Shown here: one piece after another, positions 1 through 9,700 of the stretch
Layout of the letters: each line of letters starts with the position of its first letter
Position numbering within the stretch: the first letter of the stretch is position 1
Assembly: GCF_047511655.1 (NCBI RefSeq)
Contig: NC_133387.1
Location: forward strand, 24,174,353-24,238,352
Length of the DNA stretch: 64,000 nucleotides
Origin: Castor canadensis
Taxonomy: Eukaryota > Chordata > Mammalia > Rodentia > Castoridae
Reading direction: 5' to 3'
The notes under the pieces: generated by a model
Database searches by the model: none
The model's input: only the letters and a program-made list of their open reading frames with translations
Told to the model about the DNA's origin: nothing
Position numbers and translations under genes: made by a program

Positions 1-660
1 CCCAACCACTCCAATGCTCAGAGGCCAGCTTCCACTTGCTGTACACACTCACTGAATGGGGTGATCAGGATGCGGCAATGGACCCCAGAAAGGCCCCCCC
101 TGCTTTTGCTGCATTGCAGCTATGGAGTGAGAACAGATTGGGGGAGGGAGTGACAATGAGTCTATTGGTTTAAACCATCTGCAATCAGCTCAGGCACACA
201 GCCCTTTCTGTGCAAAAACTCCTGTAGTGAGCCCTCTGGGGCCTGGCCCAGCTGTCTCAGCCCTGGTACCCACTGCCTCGTAAGCGAGGTCTGGTTCCTG
301 AGAAATAGAGATTTTTCAGCCACATGAATAGCTGCAGTGGGAGCTTGACAGCTCCATGCGTCAGCCCACACAGCATCAAGTGTCATTATGACACACCCGC
401 TGCTGAGCTGCCTGTGGAAAAATCTCCCTCCCTGGCCACCTGCTACACCTAACCCCTCCGAGCTATTTGGCAGTAGAGACACAGGTATGAACAAAGTCAT
501 CACCATAAAAATTACTCAATCTCATATAAATAATTGCTTCAATAAACAATCCCAAGTCCCTTTAGCCAGATAGTATAATAAAGAAAAAACTAACAGATAC
601 AGATAGACCAGGGAGATAGAGGATTCTATTTCGATAATACAAGATTAACTTGTATTATAG
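1..660. other. CPA4 intron 1, no recognised feature
   Basis: This lies downstream of CPA4 exon 1 on the gene's strand, so it should be intron. I searched it for a CPA4 propeptide exon (family pattern DQVLRI...) and saw none. The open frames here are short and resemble no family I know. Confidence 0.4.
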
Positions 661-855
661 AAAAAGGGTATGGGTTTTGCATTCAGAGTTCCAGCTCCCC
701 TGCTTACTAGCTAAGTAGCCTTGGGTGGGTTCCTTAACCTTTTTAAGACTGAGTTTTTTCATGTTTCAATTGAAGAAAATAACACCCCTGCCTGGCAGAG
801 TTGTTGCATGATCCAAAAGATAATGTACATAAAAGCTCTTTGCAAATGGCAAAGC
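661..855 (+). repeat. MIR SINE
   Basis: It has the usual MIR order: a core resembling loss of a salary-like 'cttactagctaagtagcctt' stretch, then a 'cttaacctttttaagactgag' segment, and an end near 'taaaagctctttgcaaatgg'. The copy is diverged, consistent with an ancient mammalian SINE. Confidence 0.6.
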
Positions 856-1453
856 ATTATGCCGAAATGAGTTATTACAGGGCAGTCTTCCAGCAGGGCA
901 CCATGACATCCCTTTCATCTCTCCTACCTCCTAAATTTCCTGTCCTGTGCAAACCTCAAAGCCTGTGTGTGAGCCTGTGGGGCATGTGTGCACTCACACT
1001 CACACACAGAGTACAGGTGTGTGTCCCTGTGTGTCAATTTCCATAGCTGTGGCTAGCAAGGAGCCTGAGACCCAGGGCTGCCCCTTTTAATCATGGCAGA
1101 AATTAAAAACAACCTATTTTTGGTAATTCTTCAGAATTAACGACATAGGAGTATGAAAGTAGGAGGTACCTAGAACTGACCTTACAAATAAGAATGAGGA
1201 AGAAAAAGAATTAGCAGGAGATTAGGGAGCTGAGGAAGGTCTGTGGAGACTGTTATCCCTGATTTCACAGATAAATCAGGTCTCAGAGAATAGTCACTTG
1301 TCCAAGATGATACAAGGACAAAATTGAAATGAGAGCCCAAGTCCTCTTCCCCCAAGATCCTATCACCTAAGTATACTCACCCATCCCTTTTCAGTCCTAT
1401 TTGGTTTCCATATTGCTGAAATAACCAACTTAATAAATACCAAAGGAACTTAC

Positions 1454-1521
1454 CCAAAAAATTTTTCTCGGCTGCAGATGCCTGACCCAGTGAGGGCCCC
1501 AAAGAACAGTATCCACCGCAT
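1454..1521 (-). CDS. CPA4: Carboxypeptidase A4, exon 1 (coding part)
   Basis: This exon encodes the start of a secreted M14A metallocarboxypeptidase. Read on the minus strand from the ATG at 1521-1519, it gives 22 full codons plus two bases: a hydrophobic signal peptide starting MRWILFFGALTG, then the first propeptide residues ending EKFFG. It ends at a GTAAGT donor (1453-1448). The WILF..GAL...IC..EKFFG pattern is that of CPA4 rather than CPA1, CPA2 or CPA5. The split after two bases of a Gly codon is the same as in CPA2 exon 1 at 25584. No exon 2 is visible between here and the left edge, so the gene continues off the window. CPA4 sits next to CPA2 in mammals, which fits the tandem order here. 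Human CPA4 has been reported as imprinted; nothing in this sequence tests that. Confidence 0.88.
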
Positions 1522-1543
1522 GTCTCAAGGGTGTCAGTCACAG

Positions 1544-1554
1544 TGACTGAGTCA
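1544..1554. promoter_or_regulatory. AP-1 type site between CPA4 TATA box and ATG
   Basis: The plus strand reads TGACTGAGTCA. It contains a perfect TGAGTCA (TGACTCA on the minus strand) overlapped by a second TGAC half-site. It lies directly between the TATA box and the predicted start site. The match is exact; function is inferred. Confidence 0.4.
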
Positions 1555-1559
1555 AGATG

Positions 1560-1567
1560 TATTTATA
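1560..1567 (-). promoter_or_regulatory. TATA box of CPA4
   Basis: On the minus strand this reads TATAAATA, 46 bases before the CPA4 ATG (first base to first base). That is the spacing expected for a start site near 1535. The CPA2 promoter at 25701 carries the same octamer at a similar distance. Confidence 0.7.
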
Positions 1568-2487
1568 AGGAGCCTGAGGCAGACTCATGTCCTCAGAAAT
1601 GCTAATATGATTTCCCAGGCACCCTTGCAACTCTGACAGGCGGGGCCACTACCATTGCCTCTTCCATTCCTTTCCAGTGATAAAGGCCAAGCTTCGCCAT
1701 TTACAAAGTTAGGAACTCCTCCAGAGGCTAGAAAAGTCCCTACCAAGACTGCCATATTGCCTATCAGTTGGTGTGTAACTAGTGTTTCTTGAATAAATAG
1801 AAATGGTCCACAGTGCTCTGGAGAAAGTTTATACTAATAGAGAGGCCAGATTGTAAGTCTGGGACGGAGTTACCACCAGAGTAATAAAAAAGTGAAGACT
1901 ACTGGGCAATCCCAAGCCAGCTCCGAGACCACACACACTTGACCAGAGAATTTCACCAGAGCAGGTCATAACATGGAGAGTTTGTGGCCTCTTTTATGGA
2001 TCTGAGTCCTAATTTTTATGACTCCACTGAGAGAATGGAAATATATATGGTGAATGGTACAGGAAGTGAAGCAAGATAGATGAGAAGACGGGAATTATAT
2101 TTTAATAAACATTTAAAGGACTAGACTCAGACATTGGACCAAGGAAGTGAAAACTGAAAAGCTAGAGCAGCTAGCCCCCTCCCACCTTCCTTTAGATGTT
2201 CAGCAGCAAGAACAGGGAGGCAGAAAGGGACTGCCCGCATCTGCCTTCCTCTTTGAGATGTCAACAATCTGCAAAGCTCCTCAATGGGTAAAAGGACAAA
2301 AAGAATGACTGTCTGGCAAAAGGAAGCCCAAATTCTCACCTATTGTCCCTGTGTTTTGGTTGGGCCTAGATCACTTCTTCCTATCTTATACCCACCTGAG
2401 CCACCCAGTCTTAATGTTTAGAGATTGCTAGACATGACCACCTGTCATGACCACTCCAGTGCAGAAAATATAAGACTATACTTATAT
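1568..2487. other. CPA4-CPA2 intergenic, unique sequence
   Basis: This is the region upstream of CPA4 (minus strand) that would hold its distal promoter. I see no coding potential and no clear repeat up to the SINE at 2489. Confidence 0.4.
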
Positions 2488-2488
2488 G

Positions 2489-2712
2489 CCAGGCACCAGT
2501 GGCTCACACCTATAATCCTAGCTACTCAGGAGGCTGAGATTGTGAGGATCGGAGTTCGAGGCCAGGCTGGATAAATAGATTGCAAGACTCCATCTCTAAA
2601 ATGACCAGAGCAAAAATGGACTAGAGGTTTGATTTAAGCAGTAGAGCACCTGCTTTGTAAGTGCAAAGCCCTAAGTTCAAACTCCAGTCCCATCAAAAAA
2701 AAAAAAAAAAAA
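2489..2712 (+). repeat. Composite B1-dID type SINE
   Basis: The left half resembles a 7SL/B1 monomer (GTGGCTCACACCTATAATCC near 2498). The right half is ID/tRNA-like, with a B box (AAGTTCAAACTCC) near 2673, and it ends in an A run. Confidence 0.8.
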
Positions 2713-3114
2713 GAGAAGAAAAAAAGTGTAACATTACAGACAAGGATCGCCATTTTGAGTCTTTACTCCTATTGCCTGCATAGGGAGCAGGAAATGTTTC
2801 TTCTTTTCCCCCCTATTTCTACCCACTTTATTCTGCTGTACTAAAATAAAACTTGCTAAAGCTTCCACCTTGTAAGATTCTTTGTTGTGAGACGCATTGA
2901 AATGCTTTTCATGTTTGTAGATCTTAAGGATCTGTGATTCTGCGTAGAAACTGGGAAGCTGAGGAAACCCCCTCACCCCTCCCCAGTAAAGAAGGATGTG
3001 TTATTCTGAATAAGTTATCAGCTTTCCTTGAGGTCTGAATGACAGGTAAGGCTTGATGGAACCTTTAATGAGGTTTTGCTTGTCTGAGTCTGGTGTCCTA
3101 GTGTTACTGGAATG

Positions 3115-3440
3115 TCAGCACTGATGTCTACCTCAGTCCTTGTGACCAGGGTCGAGAGGAATTCAGGCAAGACATGGAAAAGCAGTGAAAGTGAGAGTAA
3201 AATTTATTAGGAACGGAGTACACATCCAATAGACTGAAAGCAGATCATCTCTAAGGTGAGAACAAGAACAATTGTTTTTACCTTGGCACCAGCTTCTATT
3301 GAAGTGTAAGGGGCTTGGAGTGATAAGTCCTTCCTTATGACCAGCCAATGAGGTTGAAGTCAAAAGTAGGGTCAGATTTATAAGGAACAAATTGTTAGGT
3401 CTACCTGACCACCTGGATATGGTTTACAGGCCTGGGTCTT
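3115..3440 (-). mobile_element. Possible endogenous retrovirus-type LTR
   Basis: On the minus strand an AATAAA (near 3203) is followed by a CT-rich stretch and a segment like the end of an LTR, with TGCCTGAATTCC. No internal retroviral genes are seen. A solitary LTR is the best guess. Confidence 0.35.
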
Positions 3441-3473
3441 TGTTTTATTAAGTAAAGATTTATTGTTTCAGGG

Positions 3474-3554
3474 CCTGGAGGTGTAGCTCGAGCAGTAGAG
3501 TACAAGCACTAAGAAGTCCTGAGTTCAAACTCCAGTCCCACAAAAAAAAAAAAA
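3474..3554 (+). repeat. ID-like tRNA half of a SINE
   Basis: It has an A box-like TGTAGCTCGAGCAGTAGAG, a B box GAGTTCAAACTCCAG, and an A tail. Confidence 0.75.
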
Positions 3555-3679
3555 CCTGTTTTTCCGGAATTGATATCAACCCACTTTAGGGTGGATTATT
3601 CTAAACATTTTGTGACAACCAGGACCTTAGCAGGCTATTGTGATATTAACAGAGGATGTTTAAAAGTCAGAAAGTTTGG

Positions 3680-3995
3680 AGCCAGGCACCAGTGGCTCAT
3701 GCCTGAAATCCTAGCTTCTTGGGAGACTGAGATTGGGAGGATTGAGGTTTGAGGCCAGCCTTGACAAACAGTTCAAGAGACTCCATCTCCAAAATAACCA
3801 GAGCAAAGCAGACTGGAGGTATGGCTCAAGTGGTAGAGTGTCTGCTTAGCAAGTGTGAAGCCGAGTTCAAACCCCAGTCCCACCAAAAAAAAAAGTCAGA
3901 AAGTTTGGGCTGGAGGTATGGCTCAAGTGGTAGAGCACCTGCCTAGCAAGTTCCAGACTCTGAGTTCAAACCCCAGTACCGCCAAATGAAAAAAA
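3680..3995 (+). repeat. Composite SINE followed by a second ID-type monomer
   Basis: A full B1-dID-type dimer (3680-3893) ends in an A run. An extra tRNA-like half (3907-3995) with the same A and B boxes follows directly, so there are two right monomers in tandem. Confidence 0.75.
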
Positions 3996-4480
3996 AGAGA
4001 GCTGCAAAGTGTAATCACAATGTCTTTCCTCTGAGAGACCTTGAAGAATGGTTCACTCTAAGTTCCCTTTGCACATCCATCACTCATGGCTAACTGCTAC
4101 CTAACATTCCATGCCAAGTCCCAGTGGAAGGAGTGCAAGACCATAATTTCTATGACTCCTTTTCAGGCTCTAGAGCCTTTGGATCTGTCCCACGGGCCCC
4201 AGTTCCCACCAGCTGTCTCCATCCCACTGTCTTTCCACACCAGCACAAGGGGAGTAAATGTAACCAGTGGTCACTGGTTGGAGCAGTAAGGGCAAATTAT
4301 TTTTACACTTGTTGGAGTGGTAGGGAAAAGTTATTCAAGGCTATTGCAACAAAGGTCACAACCATAGCAACAGGAGGGGCTGGTCATTCTCAAGTCCACA
4401 TGCAGCAAAGACAGTAGGGTGACAGGATCCATGGATGGAAAATTACCAAGAAGAAACATCAAGGTAAGGGAAGAGGGAAT

Positions 4481-4684
4481 TTTTTTTTTTTTTTTTGTGG
4501 TACTAGGGTTTGAACTCAGGGCCTACACCTTGATCCACTCCACTAGCCTTCTTTTGTGATGAGTTTTTTCCACATAGGATCTCAAGGAACTATTCGCTCA
4601 AATTGGCTTCAAACCTCAAACCTCCTGATCTCTGCCTTCTAAGTAGCTAGGATTACAGGCATGAGCCACTGGCACCTGCCCAGC
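4481..4684 (-). repeat. Composite B1-dID type SINE
   Basis: The element is inverted: a T run first, then the reverse of the tRNA-like B box (GGGTTTGAACTCAGG), and at the far end the B1-like half (GATTACAGGCATGAGCCACT). Confidence 0.8.
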
Positions 4685-5436
4685 AAGGTAAGGGAATTTT
4701 TTGTTAAACTGGCTTAACAGGTAGACCAAGGACTTACAGATCAATAGTGAGAAATGAGGAAGTTGGTCAGATTATCAAGATGAAGAGGATATGACTTGCC
4801 AGGATCTTCGCTAAGACTGACTCTGACAGAACCCAAGAACCAGCCTTGTCAAAAAATAAATAAACAATAAATTAAAAAAAAAAAAAAAACAGGCCCGAGT
4901 GTAAAGTATGATTCAGGAGCTTTGAAGCTAGCCCTTTTTCTCCCTCAGTGTTCTGTGTGTTCCCAACACTTAAACTGAATTCCTACACCAACCCTGCCCA
5001 CCGTGGAGACTGGGCTCTACTTGGGGACAGATTTCAGCTTTGAAGCTGTTAATAAGAGAAGCCAAGACTAGCACGGGCTGGGGATGTGAAACAGAAGAGC
5101 CCCGTCCCCAGAATTCTCATCAAGCTGAAACTTACTTCCCACCTTTGTCCCCAGGGAACACCCTCAACATGAAGCAATCAACGGCAGTGAATGTTTAAAG
5201 AGAATCCGTGCGGAAGCTGAGACCCGGACTCGATGAGGAGCCAGAAAGGAGTGTCATTGGTGTGGGTCCCCAGCAGTGTTTACCATGCAACAAGCCAGAA
5301 ATGGAAAAGCAAAAGGACCAAGAAATATGCACCTAGGGCAAGGCCTGGCACCTTGTAGATGCTTGGTTAGTAGTTATTGAATAAGTGGATTCAAAAGCCC
5401 ATTGCTAGTTCTAAAATGCTACATTACTAAGACAAA

Positions 5437-5683
5437 GGGACTCACTAGAATGATAGTACACTTCTGTAATCCCAGCACTTGGGAGGCTAAGGCAGGAGGC
5501 TCATGAGTTTGAGGCCAGCCTTGGCTGCATAGGGAGTTCTAGGCCACCTGAGCTACAGAGTAAGACCCTATCTTAAAAATAAAGACAAGGGCTGGTGGAG
5601 TGGCTCAAGTGGTAGAGTACCTGCCTAGCAAGTGTGAGGCCCTGAGTTCAAATCCCAGTACTGCCACAAAAAAAAAAAACACA
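5437..5683 (+). repeat. B1 monomer plus ID-like half
   Basis: A B1-like unit (TAATCCCAGCACTTGGGAGG near 5467) is followed from about 5589 by a tRNA-like unit with GGCTCAAGTGGTAGAG and GAGTTCAAATCCCAG, ending in an A run. Confidence 0.8.
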
Positions 5684-5696
5684 AAAACAAGGGACT

Positions 5697-6022
5697 GACA
5701 CTACAACATGGATGAACCTTGAAAACATTATGCTAAGTGAAATGAGACAGATACAGAAGAACAAATACTATGTGGTTCCACTTATGTGAGGCACCCAGAA
5801 TAGGCAAATTCACCAAGGTAGAATAGTTGGTTATGAGGGGCCAGAGGGAGAGGTAACAGGGAGTTACTGCTTGTTGAGTACAGGCTGTCAGTTTCTGGAG
5901 ATCTATGCTGGTGACAAAGGCATAATAGTATGGATACACTTAAAACCACTGAATTGTACCCTTAAGATGATCAAAACAGTAAATGTTATATTATGTATAA
6001 CTTACCACAATAAAAACATTTA
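5697..6022 (+). mobile_element. Old L1 (L1M type) 3' end
   Basis: The sequence resembles the 3' end of ancient mammalian L1 families: 'gatgaaccttgaaaacatta', then a 'ggttccacttatgtgaggca' segment, ending at an ACCACAATAAAAA poly-A signal. It has no coding capacity left. Confidence 0.7.
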
Positions 6023-6119
6023 AAAGGATGTTGACATTTTGCTTGGGATACATTGAAGAAAAAAGACAAGGGGTATAACACAGTGGCTTGCTGTTTTAGC
6101 ACAGGAGAAACTGAAGAAA

Positions 6120-6446
6120 TAGGGACTGGGGGTGACGTTCAATGGTAAAGCACTGCTCACCTAGCAAGTTCAATACCCAGCACTGAAAAAAAAAAAAAAC
6201 AAAACCAGGAAAAGAAACTGAAGAAATGGTGCCCCAATAGCTCATGCTTGTACTCCTAGCTACTTGGGAGGTTGAGATCAGGAGGATCGTGTTTCAAGAC
6301 CAGCCCAGACAAACAGTTCAAGAGACCCAATCTCCAAAATAACCAGAGCAAAATGGACTAGAGGCATGGCTCAAGTGGTAAAGTGCTTGCTTGCAAGTGT
6401 GAAGCCCTGAGTTCAAACCCCAGTCCCACCCAAAAAAAAAAAAAAA
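6120..6446 (+). repeat. ID element (6120-6200) and composite SINE (6228-6446)
   Basis: An ID-like unit with an A tail is followed directly by a full dimeric SINE whose right half has GGCTCAAGTGGTAAAG and GAGTTCAAACCCCAG. Both lie downstream of the CPA2 poly-A signal. Confidence 0.75.
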
Positions 6447-6508
6447 GGTTCTTTCCAACCAGAAAAAAGGAATAATCACAGCCCACTTTTGCTTCAAACC
6501 AAAGAGAT

Positions 6509-6514
6509 TTTAAT
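6509..6514 (-). terminator. Poly-A signal of CPA2 (ATTAAA)
   Basis: On the minus strand ATTAAA begins 25 bases after the end of the CPA2 stop codon, giving a very short 3' UTR. Short 3' UTRs are common among pancreatic digestive enzyme mRNAs. Confidence 0.6.
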
Positions 6515-6538
6515 GGCGTTTGTCTATTTCCCAGATCC

Positions 6539-6726
6539 CTAATAAGGGTGGTCTCGCACATGCTCCATGATGGTCTTCAGGCCAAGCCAGGTCTCTTCCG
6601 CCGTGGGCAAGATCTGCGTGGCTGGCAGGAGGAAGCCATAGCGGCCCGTGTCTCTTAGTTCAAAGGCGAATGAGTATTTGATGCCAGAATCATAGGACCA
6701 ATCGATGCTTCCACCACTGGCTTGGT
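6539..6726 (-). CDS. CPA2: CPA2 exon 11 (last, to stop)
   Basis: It completes the codon for Tyr356 (mature Tyr248) across the junction and then encodes 61 residues to TAG at 6541-6539. It holds the catalytic Glu378 (mature Glu270) in [12 protein letters not shown]. Ala376 just before it is the CPA2-type residue 268. Residue 369 is Ser where human CPA2 has Tyr. The acceptor is CAG at 6729-6727. Confidence 0.96.
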
Positions 6727-9700
6727 CTGATGGACAAATGAGAATAAAGTCTGGTTATGTTATTCCCTCCGGCCTCTCATGTAACCTCCACATTGGGTTC
6801 CATCATGATCAAAGATAAATCAGGCCCCTGTGTACATGGGCTGGGGAGCAGGAAGCGTTTAATAGAGGCTCACACTTAGGAAAGAATACAAGAGTAATTT
6901 GAAAAGCAAAAGGTTTTATTCAGAGGGACTCTATACTTAGCCTTTCTCTGGTGTTCTAAGGAGCCTCTGACTCTACCCACCCTCTTTGGCATCCTGCCTG
7001 TTGCTCTAATTGGCATCTTCCCCGGTTTTGGGAGGTCACACCATTTCCACAGCACTTTGTCCATTAGAAGGCACAGGCACTGTTTCTCTAGTAGGAGAGG
7101 AGGGATTACAAATGGAGTGAGAGATTTGGTTCCTGCCCTCAGGGGACTCTCACACAAGGCTCTACTCTGATGTCATATCCAAGGCCCAGAACCTCTGCTG
7201 AATGGTTAAGCCAATACAGTAATGTGCACCTGAGAGACGTGTGGCCACTGACGTGATAGATGATGAAGGAAGATGGCACTAGTGTGTGAAGACCTGAGGC
7301 ATCATGACTTGGAAGAGCTAAGCAATGGGCTGGCCCTGAGGTCCCTCCCACAAAGGGCAGGTAGAGGTCAAAAGGAGGACATGGCTGGGGCTGTCCCCAC
7401 GGAGGAAGTGACATGGCACCTAAGAATTGCATTGGAAAGACTACAAAGGTTGTGTCAAGAAAGAGTAAAATTGGAGGTTGATATTATGAATTATTAATTA
7501 AACTTAAGGTTTAAGTTTCCCTTATCCAAAATGCATGGGACTAGAATTGTTTTGGATTTGGGACTTTTTTCAGATGTCAGAATACTTTTATATACATGAC
7601 AAGATATCTTCAGGATAAAACTCAAGTCTAAACATAGACTTCATTTATGTTTCATATATACCTAACACACATAGGTTGAAGGGAATTTTGTACAATGTTT
7701 TTGGTGTGCCTGTGTTTTGATTCATAGGTCAGGTGTGGAATGTGCCACTTGTGGTATCATGTTGGTGCCCAAAAGGCTCTGGATTTGGGAGCCTTTTGGA
7801 TTTTCAGACTAGGAGTGCTCAGCCTGTGATACTGAGAGCTCCTCTGACTTGGGACTTTGTCTTCACTCACAGTAGCCAACATAGTGCCTGGTGAATAACA
7901 AATGCTAAATGCTTACTGACTTGAACTCAATCTTCCCTTGGGACTAAAACTATTCCCTTATCCTTTGACGTGGTTACAGAACACAGGCCATCCTACTAAC
8001 AGTTTTCGAGGGGCTCCAACACTTGCTCCAGACTCAATCCTGACCTTGCAAATCATTAGGTATGATCTACAACAAATCACTTATCTCCCTGAGTCCCAAG
8101 ATGCTTCATTTGACAAACAGGGATGATATATTCCTTACTAAACAGGGCAGTGAGAATCCAATGTGATAATTTAAGTTAGGATTATCACATCTGCCGAGTG
8201 CTCACTGAATGGGTTAGGCTAGCTTAAAGCCTACCTCAGTCGGGTAAGTTTAATATTGTTCTCATTTTACAGATGAAGAAACAGAGAGAGAGATTAAGTG
8301 AAGAAGTTATGATGTTACACAGAATAGGCATTCAATAAATGGCAGCTATGGTTATAAGTGTCATTGCCAATAAATGACTAGGATCTGGTCAAGTTAGACC
8401 ATATTAAGAAATATCTAGGGAAAAGCAGCTCACCAGAAGACTCAATCAATGTTTATACAGAGCTTCACAGTTACTGAATACTTTTATTCCACATATTATT
8501 TTCTGAGCCTCTCAACAACCCACTTTACAGATGAAAAATCAAGGGAGAATGAGTGACTAGCCCAAAGGGACTTGGTTCCAAAGTGACAGAGCTATACTGC
8601 CTCTGTGTTTTTCCATTTACCTCCCTGGGGAAGAAATCAAGGGACACCGTCTCCTGGACCAAACAGGAGCAGGTGCAGCTATCACAGTGCAGCTCCTCCC
8701 AGTACTCTGGTGGGAAGCCACTCAGGAAATCCACCCACCTCTCAGATGAAAAGAAGCAGGGGCTCAGTCCAGAGCCACACCAGCTGAGGCAGGAGGCAAG
8801 AGTACTTAACTGGGACCAGTTCTTAGAGCTGGAGTGAGGCAAAGGTACCATAGTCAGCTCTGGGCAGAGATGCAGGCAGAACTTGAGTGAATGAATGAAT
8901 GGTCACACAACAAACCTATATTCGTCTGATAGTTGCTTATTAGAAATGTGTTGATACCTGTGTCTTCACCAAGAAAAATATACTGGCCCTCAATCTTCCA
9001 AGGTCTACCTTACTTAGAAAAACTCCCAGACTAGGTTGGTGAAAAACTAGATTCCTTACAGCAAAATGGCTGAGATGCACATGGGGGTCTCGGGAGTACA
9101 CAGTGTCATTCAGCCGCTTTTGTGAACGCCAGTCTCTACTCAAAGGCTGCCAACCAGAAAAAGGCACACTCCTCAGTCATAAGTTGTCATCATGGTCTCA
9201 AGCTATGTTCCCTCAATGCCACTGCCACCACTCAGAGGCCCCTGAAGAGTCTCACTGATAAAAGGGAAGACAAGTCCACATGGAACATGGTTTAGAAGGT
9301 CTAGCACCTGAGAGCAGTCAAAAAAATACGTAACAGACGCTCTGAAGTTGCTCATTACATTTGATTTGGTAATCTTGCTTTAGTAAAACATCCCCAAAAG
9401 GTCATCTAATAGGAAAAAGAGTTTATAAAAATATATTCAACTTTTAACAAAGAGTTGAAACAATCTAAAGACCCAATAACCAGGATTTAACAATATAATA
9501 GAATAACAAATACCTAGGATGTAAATACATCACACTCTACAGGAAATGGTGTTAACTTTAAATGGCTGAGTACAACACAGACATTGATTAAATTAGATTG
9601 ATACCTTCATGCTCATTGATAAAAATCGTTAGTGAAATTGAAAATGACAATAAAGCATGATGATCACTGGATTCTTTTCTCTAGTTATTTAATGGGTCAT

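Noticed and set aside
1-1440. Possible CPA4 exon 2
   Set aside because: Searched in all minus-strand frames for the propeptide pattern after the signal peptide; nothing with a proper acceptor and phase was found.
3800-3990. tRNA genes suggested by A-box and B-box motifs in many places
   Set aside because: All occurrences are ID/B1-dID SINE right halves with A tails; none folds into an intact tRNA by eye.
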